From positions 1 through 64,000 of the forward strand of contig JAQGEQ010000335.1 in assembly GCA_034620365.1 (NCBI GenBank): a DNA stretch of 64,000 bases, given 5' to 3'. Under the pieces are notes generated by a model. The model made no database searches, had not been told where the DNA came from, and was given only the letters and a program-made list of their open reading frames with translations. Each line of letters starts with the position of its first letter. Within the stretch, counting starts at the first letter, position 1. Both the position numbers and the translations under genes were made by a program. This stretch comes from Pegea sp. RAD2-039. Lineage: Eukaryota > Chordata > Thaliacea > Salpida > Salpidae. Below are positions 1 through 11,305 of this stretch, piece after piece.

Positions 1-3000
1 CTTCCAAGAGCTCATGGAGTGCCTGCGGATGTGAGGAGAATGAAGTGGAGCGTGTGGGGGGCGCGCGTGTACCTTGACATCACAATAAGTGGATCCTTGA
101 TAATGCTTCACCTCACACTTTGAAATCACTTCTTCGACATCTGATAAACGGAATTGTTGAAGAATCAGTTTACTAGGAGCAGTCTGAAAGATGAGGATCA
201 AAAAGAGCAGATGAAGATGTTGGGATTACTTGAGAGAGATCTAGGACATCGATGATTTGAAGGAGCTTCAGACTTTCATCATTTTTAAATCTCGTTTGAT
301 TGAAAGTGAAATTACTCGAAGATTCGAAAGTGCGCGATAAAGATATATTCAAAGACATAAAAGGATCTTGAAACACAGATGTTGATGACGTGATGTTAGA
401 TAGAGATCTATTGATCTCCTCTCCAGAATCAAATAAGATCTAAAAAGAGATTTGAGCTCATTTGCATAAATTGCAGATGAATAAGATCACCTGGATGATT
501 TGTTGCGCATGATCGCGTTGTTGGTTCGTCATCAAAGAGTAGATCTCAATCGCGACACATTTCATCAACCACGATTGTTGTAGAAGTACTTGATTGGTGG
601 CTGAGGTGTCTATAAGGACGTCACGTGATGACGTAACATAAGAAAAGAATAAAGAGTTGCTAACCGATTTGTTGGATTGTAAAAGGAAGACATTTGACAT
701 GCTTCGTGAAAAATTCATATGAGGACCTCAAATATCTGAAGAAAATAAAGATCAGATTTAGATGAAGATGAAGATCAGATTTAGATAAAGATCAGATTTA
801 GATGAAGATCAGATTTAGATGAAGATCAGATTTAGATAAAGATCAGATTTAGATAAAGATCAGATTTAGATGAAGATCAGATTTAGATAAAGATCAGATT
901 TAGATGAAGATCAGATGAGGCTAACCTTAAAACCGATGAGCTTGTATCAGGATTTTTACAAAGTTTATAAATCAAATTGTAACATAATTGAGCAAGTGTT
1001 GGATTAATTTGAACACAGGGTGGCGCTTTTCCATCAGCACTACATGTTAATATACTCATCAAAGAGTGTAAACAAGTCCGGTAACCATGGACAGCAGGGT
1101 CCTAGGACAAGTAGAGTTAAAGATAATAATGTAAAGTGGACCAGTAAACCTGTAAGTTGGCTTGAACGGGGTTAACCCCATAATCGAAACCTAACATGAG
1201 CAGTGACAGGTTGGGATGCGGTTGGTCCAGACAATGTATCATCAAACGGACAATATATTCCTGACAGATACGTCGCTGCTTCATCGTCGCATCTACTCGA
1301 AAAGTTGTAAATATTTGACCGGAATAGGATGAGAAATTGCCGCTAAATACCGAAATTATTCCCCATGTCATCGCATGCTAGATCGAGTATTTCTACAAAA
1401 CCTTGAAAGATATTTTCTTGTGTTGACTTGCAACATGACGTCACCAATGACGTCAATACATCGCGTTGGTTGATGGCGGATGAGAAACAGAGATGTGAAA
1501 TGGTTTTAACAGCTTGCAGTGTCAGTTGAGGATGTGATGAGTTGTAGATGATTAAACTAAAGGAGTAAGATCGGATGTAGAAGATGAAGAAGATGCAAGA
1601 GACTACCTGGCGATGTTGACGACATAATCGGATATTCCTGTTTGAGGGTTAACTCCAAGTAACAACTTGTCCAGTCCTGCTATCAACATGGCTTGTTTGC
1701 TTTCACGGAGAGCATCAAAGAAAGAATCCTGTGGAAGATGAGGATGAAGGATCAGAGTTGGATGCGAGTTGGATGTACCCGAAATTCAAGTGAAATGAGA
1801 ATAAACTGAAGTGAAAGATTTGAAGCTTTCACCAAATACTTTTCTAATTTATCATCTTTTTGAAAAAGTTTCAAATATTCAAGGGCTGATTTAATGATAC
1901 TCATAATCTGTTGATAAAATCAAATAAGATGAAGATGCTGGTTGTGATGACAACGACCATTCGAAAGAAGTTGCCTTCGCTGTAAACATGCATCAACAGA
2001 TTGTGTCCTGGTGATCCGGCTTCTTTAGGGATGCTGCGGAAGACTTTAGATGAAGAGCTTTGGTGGGAATAAACTTGAAGTTGATCTTCCAAAGCAGGGG
2101 AATAATTGTCCAAAATTTTGATGAAAAGTTTCAAACATTTGACGATGACCTTTGATTTAGATGGATCAAATGATGACATCATCAGTGACGTCACTCATAC
2201 CTGCCACTTCTCTTCGCTTCGATTATAACTCCGCGTCAACGCCTTGTTGAAGACGACTTCGATGACGTAATTGAGATAATCGTTCATTGGCCATGGAGAG
2301 GCTTTGTTGCCATGACTACAGAATGAAAGTTAGAAGACTGATAAAAGATTGGATGTTGGTACCTGATGACAGAATCACAAAAAGTGGCGGAAATCGAATG
2401 AAGATATTTGAGAAAGGCGCGCGTGAGCGGATACTCTTCATCTTTTGATTCTACTTCTTCTAATTCAGCAATTATTCCACTTGACTTGTTATGAGCAGCT
2501 GAAGCAATCTTGTGAGACTCGATGTACGAGTGAATCACAACTTACAGTAGCTGGGATCTTGCAGAAGTTTGGAGCTTTGAGTCATTTGTAAAAGAGCAGG
2601 AACAAGATCGCGGTCTCGTACGATGTGGGCCAGGGCCAGCAAGATGTCCGCTTTTAAACCAACTGGTATAGGACACTGAAGCAGTCCAAACATCACTTCA
2701 CAGGCGCACCATTGTGCGTTCTCATAGAACGCGTGACGAGCGATATCGTCCTGATGACGTCATTTAGTTAGATGAATTTAATAGTAGTGAGGTGATTACA
2801 TGTTTTGAGATGACTGCGATCAGTTGCATAAAACAGCAAAGAGCTTCAACTTCTCGCGGATGGATGCGTTGAGTTGTATGTGATGACGTCATTGATCGCG
2901 CGTTCATCATCATCAAGGGGCTTGTTGAAGTTGGTTTTTGTTGAAGTTCGTTGTGATAGCGATGACATGATCGGAAGAAGGAGTCCCAAGACACTGCTCC

Positions 3001-5518
3001 CCGCTCTTCAACTGAAAGCAAACTGGAATTAGTTGAAGAAGATCTTGATTGAGGTAACAAACCGTTGAAAGAACTTGAACCATTCAACCGTAACATTTCA
3101 AAGGCGGCGCGCGCGCTTTTCTTCCCACTTGATAAACCAATTAGCATCTTGATGTACGAGATGTAGAGAAGATGAGGTAGTTGATCGGCGGACATCCGTA
3201 CGAATTTGTAGAGGAGAGTCTGAAATTTGATTGGATGTTAGAATGATGAGAGTCTCTGTAGATGATCACCTGTCTTTGATTGAGTCTCGATCTTTGATGA
3301 TGATGAGATGTTCCATCAAAGTTTGCAGCAGGGCACCAATACTCAAGTGATAATTGAAGATTTAGAGGATCTTTCTTATAAACAGCATTCATCAATTCCA
3401 TCAACTTTAAACAAATTTTATTTCAAATTTTCAAAACTGAAATCAACAAATCAAAACTAACAGCCTCAAAGTCGTTCTTGTAATCTTCTGGAGATACTTC
3501 TCCTTGACATATCGATTGAAGAAGCAATCGCGCTTCGTCGTCACCTTGGTTTCGTATTTCTTTTGTCTTTAACAACAAATTAAAATAAAAGAGTGAAGAT
3601 GCACGCTCCTATCTCAACCCCAAAAAAGATCAATATAAACATAAAAGATCACCTTGAGTGGCATCAAACGGATCAGATCAGTCAGACCTTCATGTATTGC
3701 TCTTACATAAAATTCTTCTTGGTGAAATAAAGGGCTTGATACTATTTTATCCTAAATCAAAATTGTTAAAATCAATTATTTGAATGTAAAAAAGTTGACC
3801 TTCATAAAATTGAAGACATTCCCAGAAAGCGCTCTATCTAACACAGTTTCTTCTTGCTCTATGATACAATTCCATTCTACTGGAGGCGAGTTGATGTTAA
3901 GAGTGAGAAGCCGAGATATTGATTGTGACCAAAAGAATTGAAGACAAGCCAATACTCCTGGTACCTTCCAGCTTGTCATAGTGGAACTAATACCAACAAT
4001 ATTTCAATCAAACTGAAATTAAAGCTGGGATTGTTGGTACCTTTGACCTGCGGTCAGTAGATTGTGGAAGCCAGGTAGAAAGTCTTTGTCAGTAATCAAA
4101 TTGTGATTATAGTCATCTAAAACTATCAAAATAAAGTTGGATTATCCAAAAATTTCACTAATTCCAATTTACTTGCAATTGAAGCATTTTGAAATTGTTC
4201 ACGAGGTGGAAGTATGGAATAGAAAACAGAAAATAGAAGTCCCATACTGACAGGTGTAAGCACTGAATTGGCAACTTCAGCATTTGCTTTTAAATAATTG
4301 ACAATATCAACTACTTCATTGTAAGTTAGACCAGATTGAGCAGCAAAGAAGAAGAGGCATTCAGTCAAACCACTTACAACTCCTTCAATTAAAGATTTCA
4401 CCTTAAGAACATCAAAAAGTTAAAATATATCAAAAGATCAACAATTTCTACCTCTTTTAAATATCTGGGAGTTACTCCTCTAAGGTGAGGACTATGATCA
4501 ATTTTTTCAATCTCATCTTTAACATTGATATCTTTCAATAAATTTAAGATTCTTTTCACTAAACCATTTGCCTGAAGATTGTCAGTGAAGGATGTAGCAA
4601 GTTGTTGAGCATCATTTCTAACAATTCGTAAATTTCAAAATTTATGAAAATTATAACAAATCAACTCACGATAAATCTGGAAACGACCAAGTGTTTCCTT
4701 TTCGACATAAAATTAAACCTCTTAGTGAACCAACCAAGTTTTTTCTTCCATCCCAATACATTAATATTGAAACAAGACATCTACCATAATGCAGGTAATT
4801 TGCTTCTTGTAACTCAGCTAATTGAAATAATTTAATTATTTATTTCATTAAATATTTGACCATCAAATTGTCACCTGCCAAAAGCAACTCAAATGATGAT
4901 AACTCATTTAAGTTAAAGAAGTCACTTAAAACCAAAACATCTTTAATGAAATCTTCAGTGTATGTTTTAGGTCTACTTTCACCAGATATAATTAAAGGAG
5001 TTTTATCGCACTCTTTTACTCTTCTTCTGTCTTCACCATTTTTAGGCTGAAAAATTAAAATATTTATCATAGTTATTAAGCAAATTAAGCACTTAAAAGT
5101 ACTTAAGTCAACTAGTATTAAAAACATAAATAAATATCACAAGGGTCTTATATAATATATGAAAGTATTCATAAATATAACTTATAAATTAAAAGTTTTA
5201 TATTAAAGATATAAAATTATTTTAATTATAATTAAAAGAAAATTTAAATTTCTTTGAAAACTTAATATAAGAGCTGAATATTATTTAGATTCTAAATACT
5301 AATAATAATGAATATTAATAATAATATTTTATTTTGAATAAAAGTTTAATGAGTGATAATTTTAAAATTCTTACCAAGTTTAATAACAAAGACAGAAATT
5401 CCGATTTATAACAAGTTAATAGAGATTTTGTTTTTAATAAAATATCTGGTTTGTCATGAGCAACAAATTGTTCAACACATCCAAACAAATCCTTAAAAGG
5501 AGTCCATTTACTAGGCAT
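1..5518 (-). CDS. NUP205: NUP205-like nucleoporin, left-arm copy (5' part, cut by window start)
   Basis: Scaffold nucleoporin of the inner ring of the nuclear pore complex (Nup192/Nup205 family), here on the minus strand with its start codon at 5518. Exons translate to the same protein as the right-arm copy, with family landmarks such as YWDGRK in an early exon, LEYWCP around 3340, EEYPLTRAF around 2430 and QDPAVHGYRTCLH around 1090. More than a dozen short GT-AG introns break it up. About the last fifth of the gene lies beyond base 1. The copy looks as intact as its twin; the only difference found is a minisatellite intron 68 bp longer (about 740-930). Whether both copies exist in the genome depends on the palindrome being real. 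Confidence 0.9.
739..930. repeat. 17-bp minisatellite filling a NUP205 intron (left arm, about 10 units)
   Basis: Tandem units of about 17 bp reading agatcagatttagatRa (alternating gaa/aaa ends) occupy almost the whole intron of the minus-strand NUP205 copy. One unit carries an extra 6-bp gatgaa step. The matching array in the right arm has four fewer units, which explains the 68-bp offset between the arms. Confidence 0.93.
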
Positions 5519-8464
5519 TTTTCAAAACTCACTTAAATCTAAACAAAAAAATCTTATCTTTAATAGTTAGTTTAATAAGATTTGGTTATAAATAAGCTTT
5601 TAATATAATTGTTATACAAACTATCATTAAATTTTATATAAAAACCTAAAACTAAATATCAATATAAAAGTGACTAAAGAAAATTCAATTTTCTTATAAC
5701 CATTACTTAAAGCATTTCATAGAAATAATTTTCAAATAAAAAACTTTGAAATAAATAAAATTTATTAAAAATACCAAAAAACAATAAATTGTAAAAATGA
5801 CTTTACATAAGTTTGTAGATTTATATTAAGATCTTTTATATAAACTATAATACAAAAATTTAATTTTATAAAACATAAAGAAATGTATTAAATTGAACCT
5901 TGAATAGAATTATAAATATATAATCTGTCTCACATAAAAACAAAAATATAATAAAAATTATTTTAAGTTGATAAACAATAAGAAATACAATTAATTAACT
6001 TAAGATCTGTAACTCATAAATGCCTTTAAAATTTATCTAACGTAGAAATTTACTACATAATACAAATTTTAAGAAGTTTATATCACAGTAATTAACTTAG
6101 TATTTGATATAATTGATATAAAGCTAACACCAAAATATAATTCAAAAAACAAATGTAAAAAACAAGTTAAAATATATACTATTAAAAGAATAAAGTTCGT
6201 ATTAATAACAAGAAGAAAACTGACCCAGCTATAATTGAAATGTGCTAAATTTTGAAAATACAGAAATCCCCGGCCATAAGATAAAAGTGACAAATTTAGC
6301 AGTAAGTTAAAAGATTTTTTTATTATAACTTAAGTTCATTCATAACAATTATTTTAAAATTAACATAAATCTTTTTATATAAATTTCTGACAATAATTAG
6401 CTTTCATTAAAATTTTTATTATAAAGGTCACTAAAGTATCTTTTATTTTTACCATCCTAAATAAACAAACCACAAATATATTACAGTTTTATTTTTATTA
6501 GAAATCAATCAAAACTAGAAGTATAATATCTATGTTTATCAAAAAATGACTAGTAAGTAAAATTAGTGGTTGCAATTAATTGAAATAGATTTAATGAGTT
6601 TTTTTGCAAGCTCTATTTTGTTTCAAATGCTTTGTTGAAAATTCAATCATAGATTTTATTTAATTAGTTATTTGTGAGAAGCTGAAGTAAAATAATTTTT
6701 TAGTAATAGTTTATCAGCTGTAAGTAGTTAGAAAAGATTAATAAAGTCTGATTTTATTTCGAATAATTAGTTTGAAAAAAGCATGAATACAACTTTTATT
6801 TCAGTTACTTTGAAAACCAAAACTAGTAAAGTGGAAATTTGTATATTGATTTTTTTAATTGATGTTAAAATAGGTTTAAAATAGAATAAAAAGGTATAGT
6901 TTTTCCGAATTTTTAGAACTAACGTAAATATAGTTAATATCACATTATTAGAATAGGTTATTGTGATTTAAAATTTAATTATCAATTGTATTTTAAGGCC
7001 AAAGTTTTTTAAGTTGAGAGTTGTGAAAACAAAGTATGAGAAAATTTTAATCTTTTTGATATAAACACATCTTAGAAGTACTCTATCATAATTGATTAGA
7101 TCTATGAGAAAAAAGGTTGTATAAATAAATAAACCGAAAGTTATATCCTAGTTTTAAAAAACAAAATATCGTTTTTATGTAAACAATGAATTCAAAAAAT
7201 TCTTTCTAATTTCATTCGGAGTTGAATGGATAGCTTAAACTTTAAAAATATTTATTAAGTAGAATACAGTAAATTAACAAACATAAGAAATAATTTGATG
7301 ATGAAATAACCTGTTTAGTTCTATAAGTAATATTTATTTTTTATCTTGTCAGTTATTTTGAAATTTTTCTTTCAAAAATTTATTAATATTTTCGATCAAT
7401 TTTTCTTAAGACTTTTAGAAAACTGGCATTATCGAATTGTCTTTCTTTTAAAAACCTTTTCTTATAATCTTATTTTTTTATTAATATTTAATTTATAATC
7501 CATCTGATATATGTTATGACTGAAAATAAAGTTACAAAAGTTATTCTTAACTGATAACAGTATATCTTTTCCAGATAAAAGTTTACCAGAGAAAACAGCT
7601 GATGACAGACTAGTGCAATGCTCGACATGATTTAACTTTAAGAACAAAAATAAATAAAAAAGGAGCTTTAAATACAAGTTGTCAATAAATGCATATGTAA
7701 AATTAAAACAAGCTACGATTGATTTCACTTGAAACGTTTTTATGATTTAATGTCATCAATTTTAAAAATAGAAATAAGTTTCCAAAACCATTTAATGATG
7801 TATGACTAAATACAAAAATCATTTCTGTTTCTAAATACTTGTGAAAATAAACATCAGATTTACAGAAATACTTTTTAAAGAGTTTCAAATGATTTTAGTT
7901 TTTTCGAGAAGGTTCTATTTAAATGTACATCATTTAGTGTCGTCATTAGTCTTTTTTTAGAGTTTCTTTTTTTTAAATACCACCTTACTTATTTTTCTGG
8001 GCTTAAATAGTGGGCTTAAAACTTTACAAGTAAAATATGGAAATTATTTATCTCATTTTCTCAATCTCTATTTTTGAACCAACATTTCTATCAAGCTAAA
8101 TCTTTACGTATTACTTAATTCAAAAATGTTATAAAGCAAGTATTTTCTTGAAGTTTCGACTTAAAGCTTCTACAATTGAGTTGTAATTATCTCAGTGAAA
8201 TAAAGTTTGAACTTATTGGGCGTTAACAGAAATTTTTAATAGTTGAAATACAAGATATTTGAAAGTAGCAGTTTTGTTTTAAAAAAATATCCGCTAGAGG
8301 TCTCACTAGTTATCAAAAATATTCTTGAATTTATTTTGTAAAGGAGCTATAAAAGTCTTTTCCACTTAAATATTCTGTCTATTGACATTTCTATATTTAA
8401 AGTAACAAGATGTACCAATTGTCAACTTATATGGAAAATTTTGGCTCACTGGTTTTGGTCGCCC
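5519..8464. other. AT-rich spacer between NUP205 and U2 (left arm)
   Basis: About 2.9 kb of very AT-rich DNA that must hold the NUP205 promoter on the minus strand. I see no gene, and the short reading frames in it (such as 6078-6293 and 7462-7728) have no recognisable content. The same sequence occurs inverted at about 11306-14251. Confidence 0.7.
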
Positions 8465-8478
8465 ACAAACTCTAGACT
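8462..8478 (+). promoter_or_regulatory. PSE-like element of U2 snRNA gene (left)
   Basis: The block cccacaaactctagact sits with its acaaac core at -54 relative to the U2 start. Very similar blocks lie at -55 of U6 and -53 of U5, which is what a proximal sequence element bound by SNAPc should look like. There is no TATA box between it and U2, as expected for a Pol II snRNA gene. Confidence 0.75.
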
Positions 8479-8518
8479 CTACAACGTGAATAAGTACTCG
8501 GAGAATGATGTAAACGTT

Positions 8519-8707
8519 ATCGCTTCTCGGCTCTTTGAGCTAAGATCAAGTGTAGTATCTGTTCTTCTCAGTTTCAAACCTGAGAGGTAGGCCAATGGCC
8601 TACTCCAATGTTTGACTGAGTTTTTGGAATGGGATCAGCACGGAGAGCTTGCTCACCTCTGATCATGGGTCGGCCCGGTATTGCAGTACCTCCGGGAACG
8701 GCCCGCC
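8519..8707 (+). ncRNA. RNU2: U2 spliceosomal snRNA (left, facing inward)
   Basis: The RNA of the U2 snRNP, which pairs with the intron branch point. Diagnostic parts in order: the 5' end atcgcttctcgg at 8519; a stem I with GCUC/GAGC around a UUU loop; the branch-point pairing motif GTAGTA at 8552-8557 inside the conserved aagatcaagtgtagtatctg; stem IIb built from gtaggcc/ggcctac; an Sm site agtttttgga at 8619-8628; and the 3' stem-loop with ttgcagtacc. The length of about 189 nt is normal. It is the inner end of the left arm: just before it (8508) and at 8595 it begins to differ from its inverted partner. The end was set by analogy to known U2 and may be off by a few bases. Confidence 0.96.
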
Positions 8708-9312
8708 ACACCTCCCATTGGGGGGTGACCTAAATATCAATATGTACTTAAGCTAAGTGTTGTTGTTTAGGCGCGCGAAGGCTTCATCGCTGTTTTGCAG
8801 GGGCGGTTGGTGGAATTTTAGCCATTTGAAAATCATCTTAGTTTGTCTAGAGACTGAAATTTTTCAACCTACTTTAAGGAGTTTTACGAGATCAATTTTT
8901 AATAATACTTGTTGTTTATAGAATAACTCAGCAATTTGTTACAGAACTTTCATTTCTTATGTAATTTTTCTGATTATTTTTCGATATTTAACCTTAATAC
9001 AAAGAATTTTAAATTTTCACTTGAACATGATTTTTTTTATCAGTAACTTTATTTTAATGTAAGTCTTTTTGAATAAGTTTCTTTTTATTCGTGATGACTT
9101 CTCAACCAATTTTTAAACTTGGTAAATTACATCATCAATTCGCTGCCGTCTATCTTTTGCATTATAGCAGTTACGTCATTAACTGATAAAAGATTTATAT
9201 TTATTTAATGTAAAGCTTCTGTAAATCTTTCAGTATTTAAAAAACTTGATATTTGCACAGTAGCTTCCTCTACTGATAATATGACTTTGATCGGTTATAT
9301 CAAGATGACCCT
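8708..9312. other. Left part of unique spacer, U2 3' flank to U6 promoter
   Basis: The first 60-65 bp still resemble the 3' flank of the other U2 gene at roughly three bases in four (shared gggggtgacctaa and gtgttgttgttta words), then similarity ends near 8772. The remainder is single-copy AT-rich DNA with no recognised feature. Confidence 0.7.
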
Positions 9313-9350
9313 ACAAACTCTAAACTTACTCGAATCTATTGTATATATAT
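9313..9350 (+). promoter_or_regulatory. U6 promoter: PSE-like block plus TATA
   Basis: acaaactctaaact begins at 9313, 55 bp before U6, and matches the U2 element at nearly every base. tatatatat at 9342-9350 lies about 18-26 bp before the RNA start. PSE plus TATA is the classic arrangement of a gene-external RNA polymerase III promoter, in contrast to U2 and U5 here, which have the PSE only. Confidence 0.8.
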
Positions 9351-9367
9351 TGAGAGTTGTTTTATTT

Positions 9368-9384
9368 GTAGTTGCTTCGGCAGT

Positions 9385-9424
<40 letters not shown>

Positions 9425-9462
9425 GGCCCCTGCGCAAGGATGACACGAAATCGTGAAGCGTT
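9368..9462 (+). ncRNA. RNU6: U6 spliceosomal snRNA (3' end lacks usual terminator)
   Basis: The catalytic snRNA of the spliceosome. It shows the 5' hairpin (gtagttgc, ttcg loop, gcagtac), the strictly conserved catatactaaaattggaacg, the ACAGAGA box at 9408-9414, the catalytic AGC at 9420-9422, and the internal stem-loop region through tgacacg...cgtgaagcg. Two oddities: the internal stem-loop is two bases shorter than the animal consensus (CGAAATCG), and after gcgtt the sequence leaves the family pattern. No T run follows; the first TTTT is at 9551-9554. A good PSE and TATA argue that this began as a real gene rather than a retro-copy, but its 3' end may be decayed. Confidence 0.9.
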
Positions 9463-9710
9463 AAAGCCAACTTATCAGCTGGATAGGAAAAAGCATTTGG
9501 AATAGATTGAGCTGTAAGACTCTTCAATCTACAGAATCAGTACGAAGAAATTTTGTTGTACCTAAAAATCTTGCGCTTAGCGACAGAAATTACTTCAGAG
9601 ACGCCAGCTTCTAATAGCTCGATGCACCTTCAACAACATGTAGTAAATTTACGTTTCAAGCTTTTCTTAAATAAACTAGAATTGAGCCCTTTTTAAGTAT
9701 GACGTTATCA

Positions 9711-9727
9711 CCCACAAATACCAAAGT
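9711..9727 (+). promoter_or_regulatory. PSE-like element of U5 snRNA gene
   Basis: cccacaaataccaaagt lies with its acaaa core at -53 of U5. It shares the cccacaaa start with the U2 element at the same distance. A tatatat at 9740-9746 is about 21-27 bp upstream, so by position alone a TATA-like role cannot be excluded. Confidence 0.65.
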
Positions 9728-9766
9728 TGTAAGGCTGCATATATATGGATAAAGTTGCAATTGAAG

Positions 9767-9893
9767 GCACTCTGGCCTCAGTTCAGTTCACGAATGAATC
9801 TTTCGCCTTTTACTAAAGATTTCCGTGGATTGGGGCAACACAATGAGTCTTAAATAGTTTTTGCTTGGCCTGTAGCTATTCGGCGCGGGTCTT
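9767..9893 (+). ncRNA. RNU5: U5 spliceosomal snRNA
   Basis: The RNA of the U5 snRNP, which holds exon ends together during splicing. The invariant loop 1 GCCTTTTAC is at 9805-9813, inside aatctttcgccttttacta and followed by aagatttccgtgga. Then come the conserved tgagtcttaaa, an Sm site agtttttg at 9856-9863, and a 3' hairpin in which ggcctg can pair with cgggtc. The 5' end was placed by aligning cactctgg with the known U5 start; both ends are approximate. Single copy, almost exactly at the centre of the palindrome. Confidence 0.95.
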
Positions 9894-11062
9894 CTATTAT
9901 CGCCGTGTACTGTTTTCTTCTGAAAAATTATAATAGTGTGACTAACTACGCATGGTAGACCTTATTCAAAAAGTATTTTTAAAGTGTCCTTATTATTTAA
10001 GTTTTTTTAATAATTTCTTGGTTTCAATCATGAATTTTTTTTCAAATTCTAGTTCAACTTAAACTGCTATATGCAGAAAATTGTAAAGTAAATCCAATTG
10101 AGACAAAAAACGACTTAAGTAGTTATACTAATTATTTATAGTAGTAAGCTAAATTTATCAACAGCAAAGTTATTGATATTATTAAACAAGTTAAACTAGC
10201 TACATAATAGTAAACTAAATAATGATGCTTGATATTGTTTGATATTGATAATCTATTTGAACAAAAGTCTTAAAAATGTTAATTTTTCAAGTGAGCCCTC
10301 TGTATTCACATTTTAAATTTTATTTTATAGAATTGTCTGCTTGAATTTTTACTGTCACTATCACTTTAGAAGTTTCTAGATCTTGATGATCTAAATTATT
10401 TATTCTTTATATCAAGATCTTTTGCTAAAAACTATTTTAATGGCAAATTATTATTTGTGAAGCAGATCTATACAATAAATAATATCTTATAAAATATTAA
10501 GTAATGAAATAGATATAATAGTATATGTATAATATTTATTATAAATATTTTATTGGACTCATCAGCTTTGCCAGGTTAGATATTAAAGACAGCAAAGTCC
10601 GATAAAGTATCCACAATCTGATGACTTTGAGTTCACTGTCCTAGTTTAAATGGTTGTAGCAACAAGCAACGTATCGAGTGAGTGAGAGTAGTTCTGTGCT
10701 TGGTATTGTAATCAACACATACAGAGAATATGATAGATGAAAAAGGTCGTATTTTGATGGTTGAAGATAGAGTCTCTATTGCACAGAAAAGCAACTCAGA
10801 AGGTGACAAAAAAAAACGACAGCATCGTTTTCAACTACCAAGCAGCCTTATTTATGAATATTTGATTAACACGTAGAATCAACCAAAAGAAAAAAGGTCC
10901 AAAAAAAACCAGCCTTCTGCTAAATTTCTACTAAAATAAAACTATAAAATGAAAATTGGGAAATTTGACTCTTTAGACAAATCAGAGATTTTCGCGGGCT
11001 TAAACAACAACACTTGGCTTGACAACATATTAATTTTTAGGTCACCCCCCAATAGGAGGTGT
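9894..11062. other. Right part of unique spacer
   Basis: Single-copy AT-rich DNA. A block at about 10555-10720 is richer in G+C than its surroundings and might hold an unrecognised small RNA or regulatory element, but I could not match it to U1, U4, 7SK, a tRNA or a snoRNA. The last 60 bp before 11063 are the partly conserved 3' flank of the inverted U2 gene. Confidence 0.6.
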
Positions 11063-11251
11063 GGTGGGCCGTTCCCGGAGGTACTGCAATACCGGGCCGA
11101 CCCATGATCAGAGGTGAGCAAGCTCTCCGTGCTGATCCCATTCCAAAAACTCAGTCAAACATTGGAGTAGGCCAGTGGCCTACCTCTCAGGTTTGAAACT
11201 GAGAAGAACAGATACTACACTTGATCTTAGCTCAAAGAGCCGAGAAGCGAT
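11063..11251 (-). ncRNA. RNU2: U2 spliceosomal snRNA (right, inverted partner)
   Basis: Reverse-complement counterpart of the U2 gene at 8519-8707, with the same branch-point motif, Sm site and 3' stem-loop. It differs from that copy at one base in the stem IIb loop (ccac for ccaa). In the 3' flank it has caccac for cgccac and cctatt for cccatt, and one further base differs a few bases upstream of the start. Its PSE lies at about 11292-11308. Both copies look functional. Confidence 0.96.
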
Positions 11252-11305
11252 AACGTTTACACCATTCTCCGAGTACTTATTCACGTTGTAGAGTCTAGAG
11301 TTTGT

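Larger units (their letters stand above)
1..8510. repeat. Left arm of giant inverted repeat (palindrome)
   Basis: Reads as the reverse complement of about 11260-19701. Paired coordinates add up to 19770 from about 1000 to 8510, and to 19702 for positions below about 740; the 68-bp offset comes entirely from a minisatellite intron. Everywhere I compared the arms (NUP205 exons, introns, the AT-rich intergenic part, the sequence before U2) they are identical apart from that array. The arm reaches the first base of the window, so its outer end is not seen. Such identity means a very recent duplication, ongoing gene conversion, or an assembly fold-back. Confidence 0.97.

Noticed and set aside
739-930. 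Regular 17-bp repeats considered as a CRISPR-like array
   Set aside because: Units are contiguous without unique spacers, and the array is an intron of a eukaryotic gene.
6078-7888. Several short reading frames in the AT-rich spacer, mirrored at 11882-13692
   Set aside because: Low-complexity, no family signature, no splice or start context. They appear twice only because of the inverted repeat.
10575-10600. agctttgccag resembles the first bases of U4 snRNA
   Set aside because: None of the following U4 sequence (stem II pairing with U6, Sm site) is present downstream.
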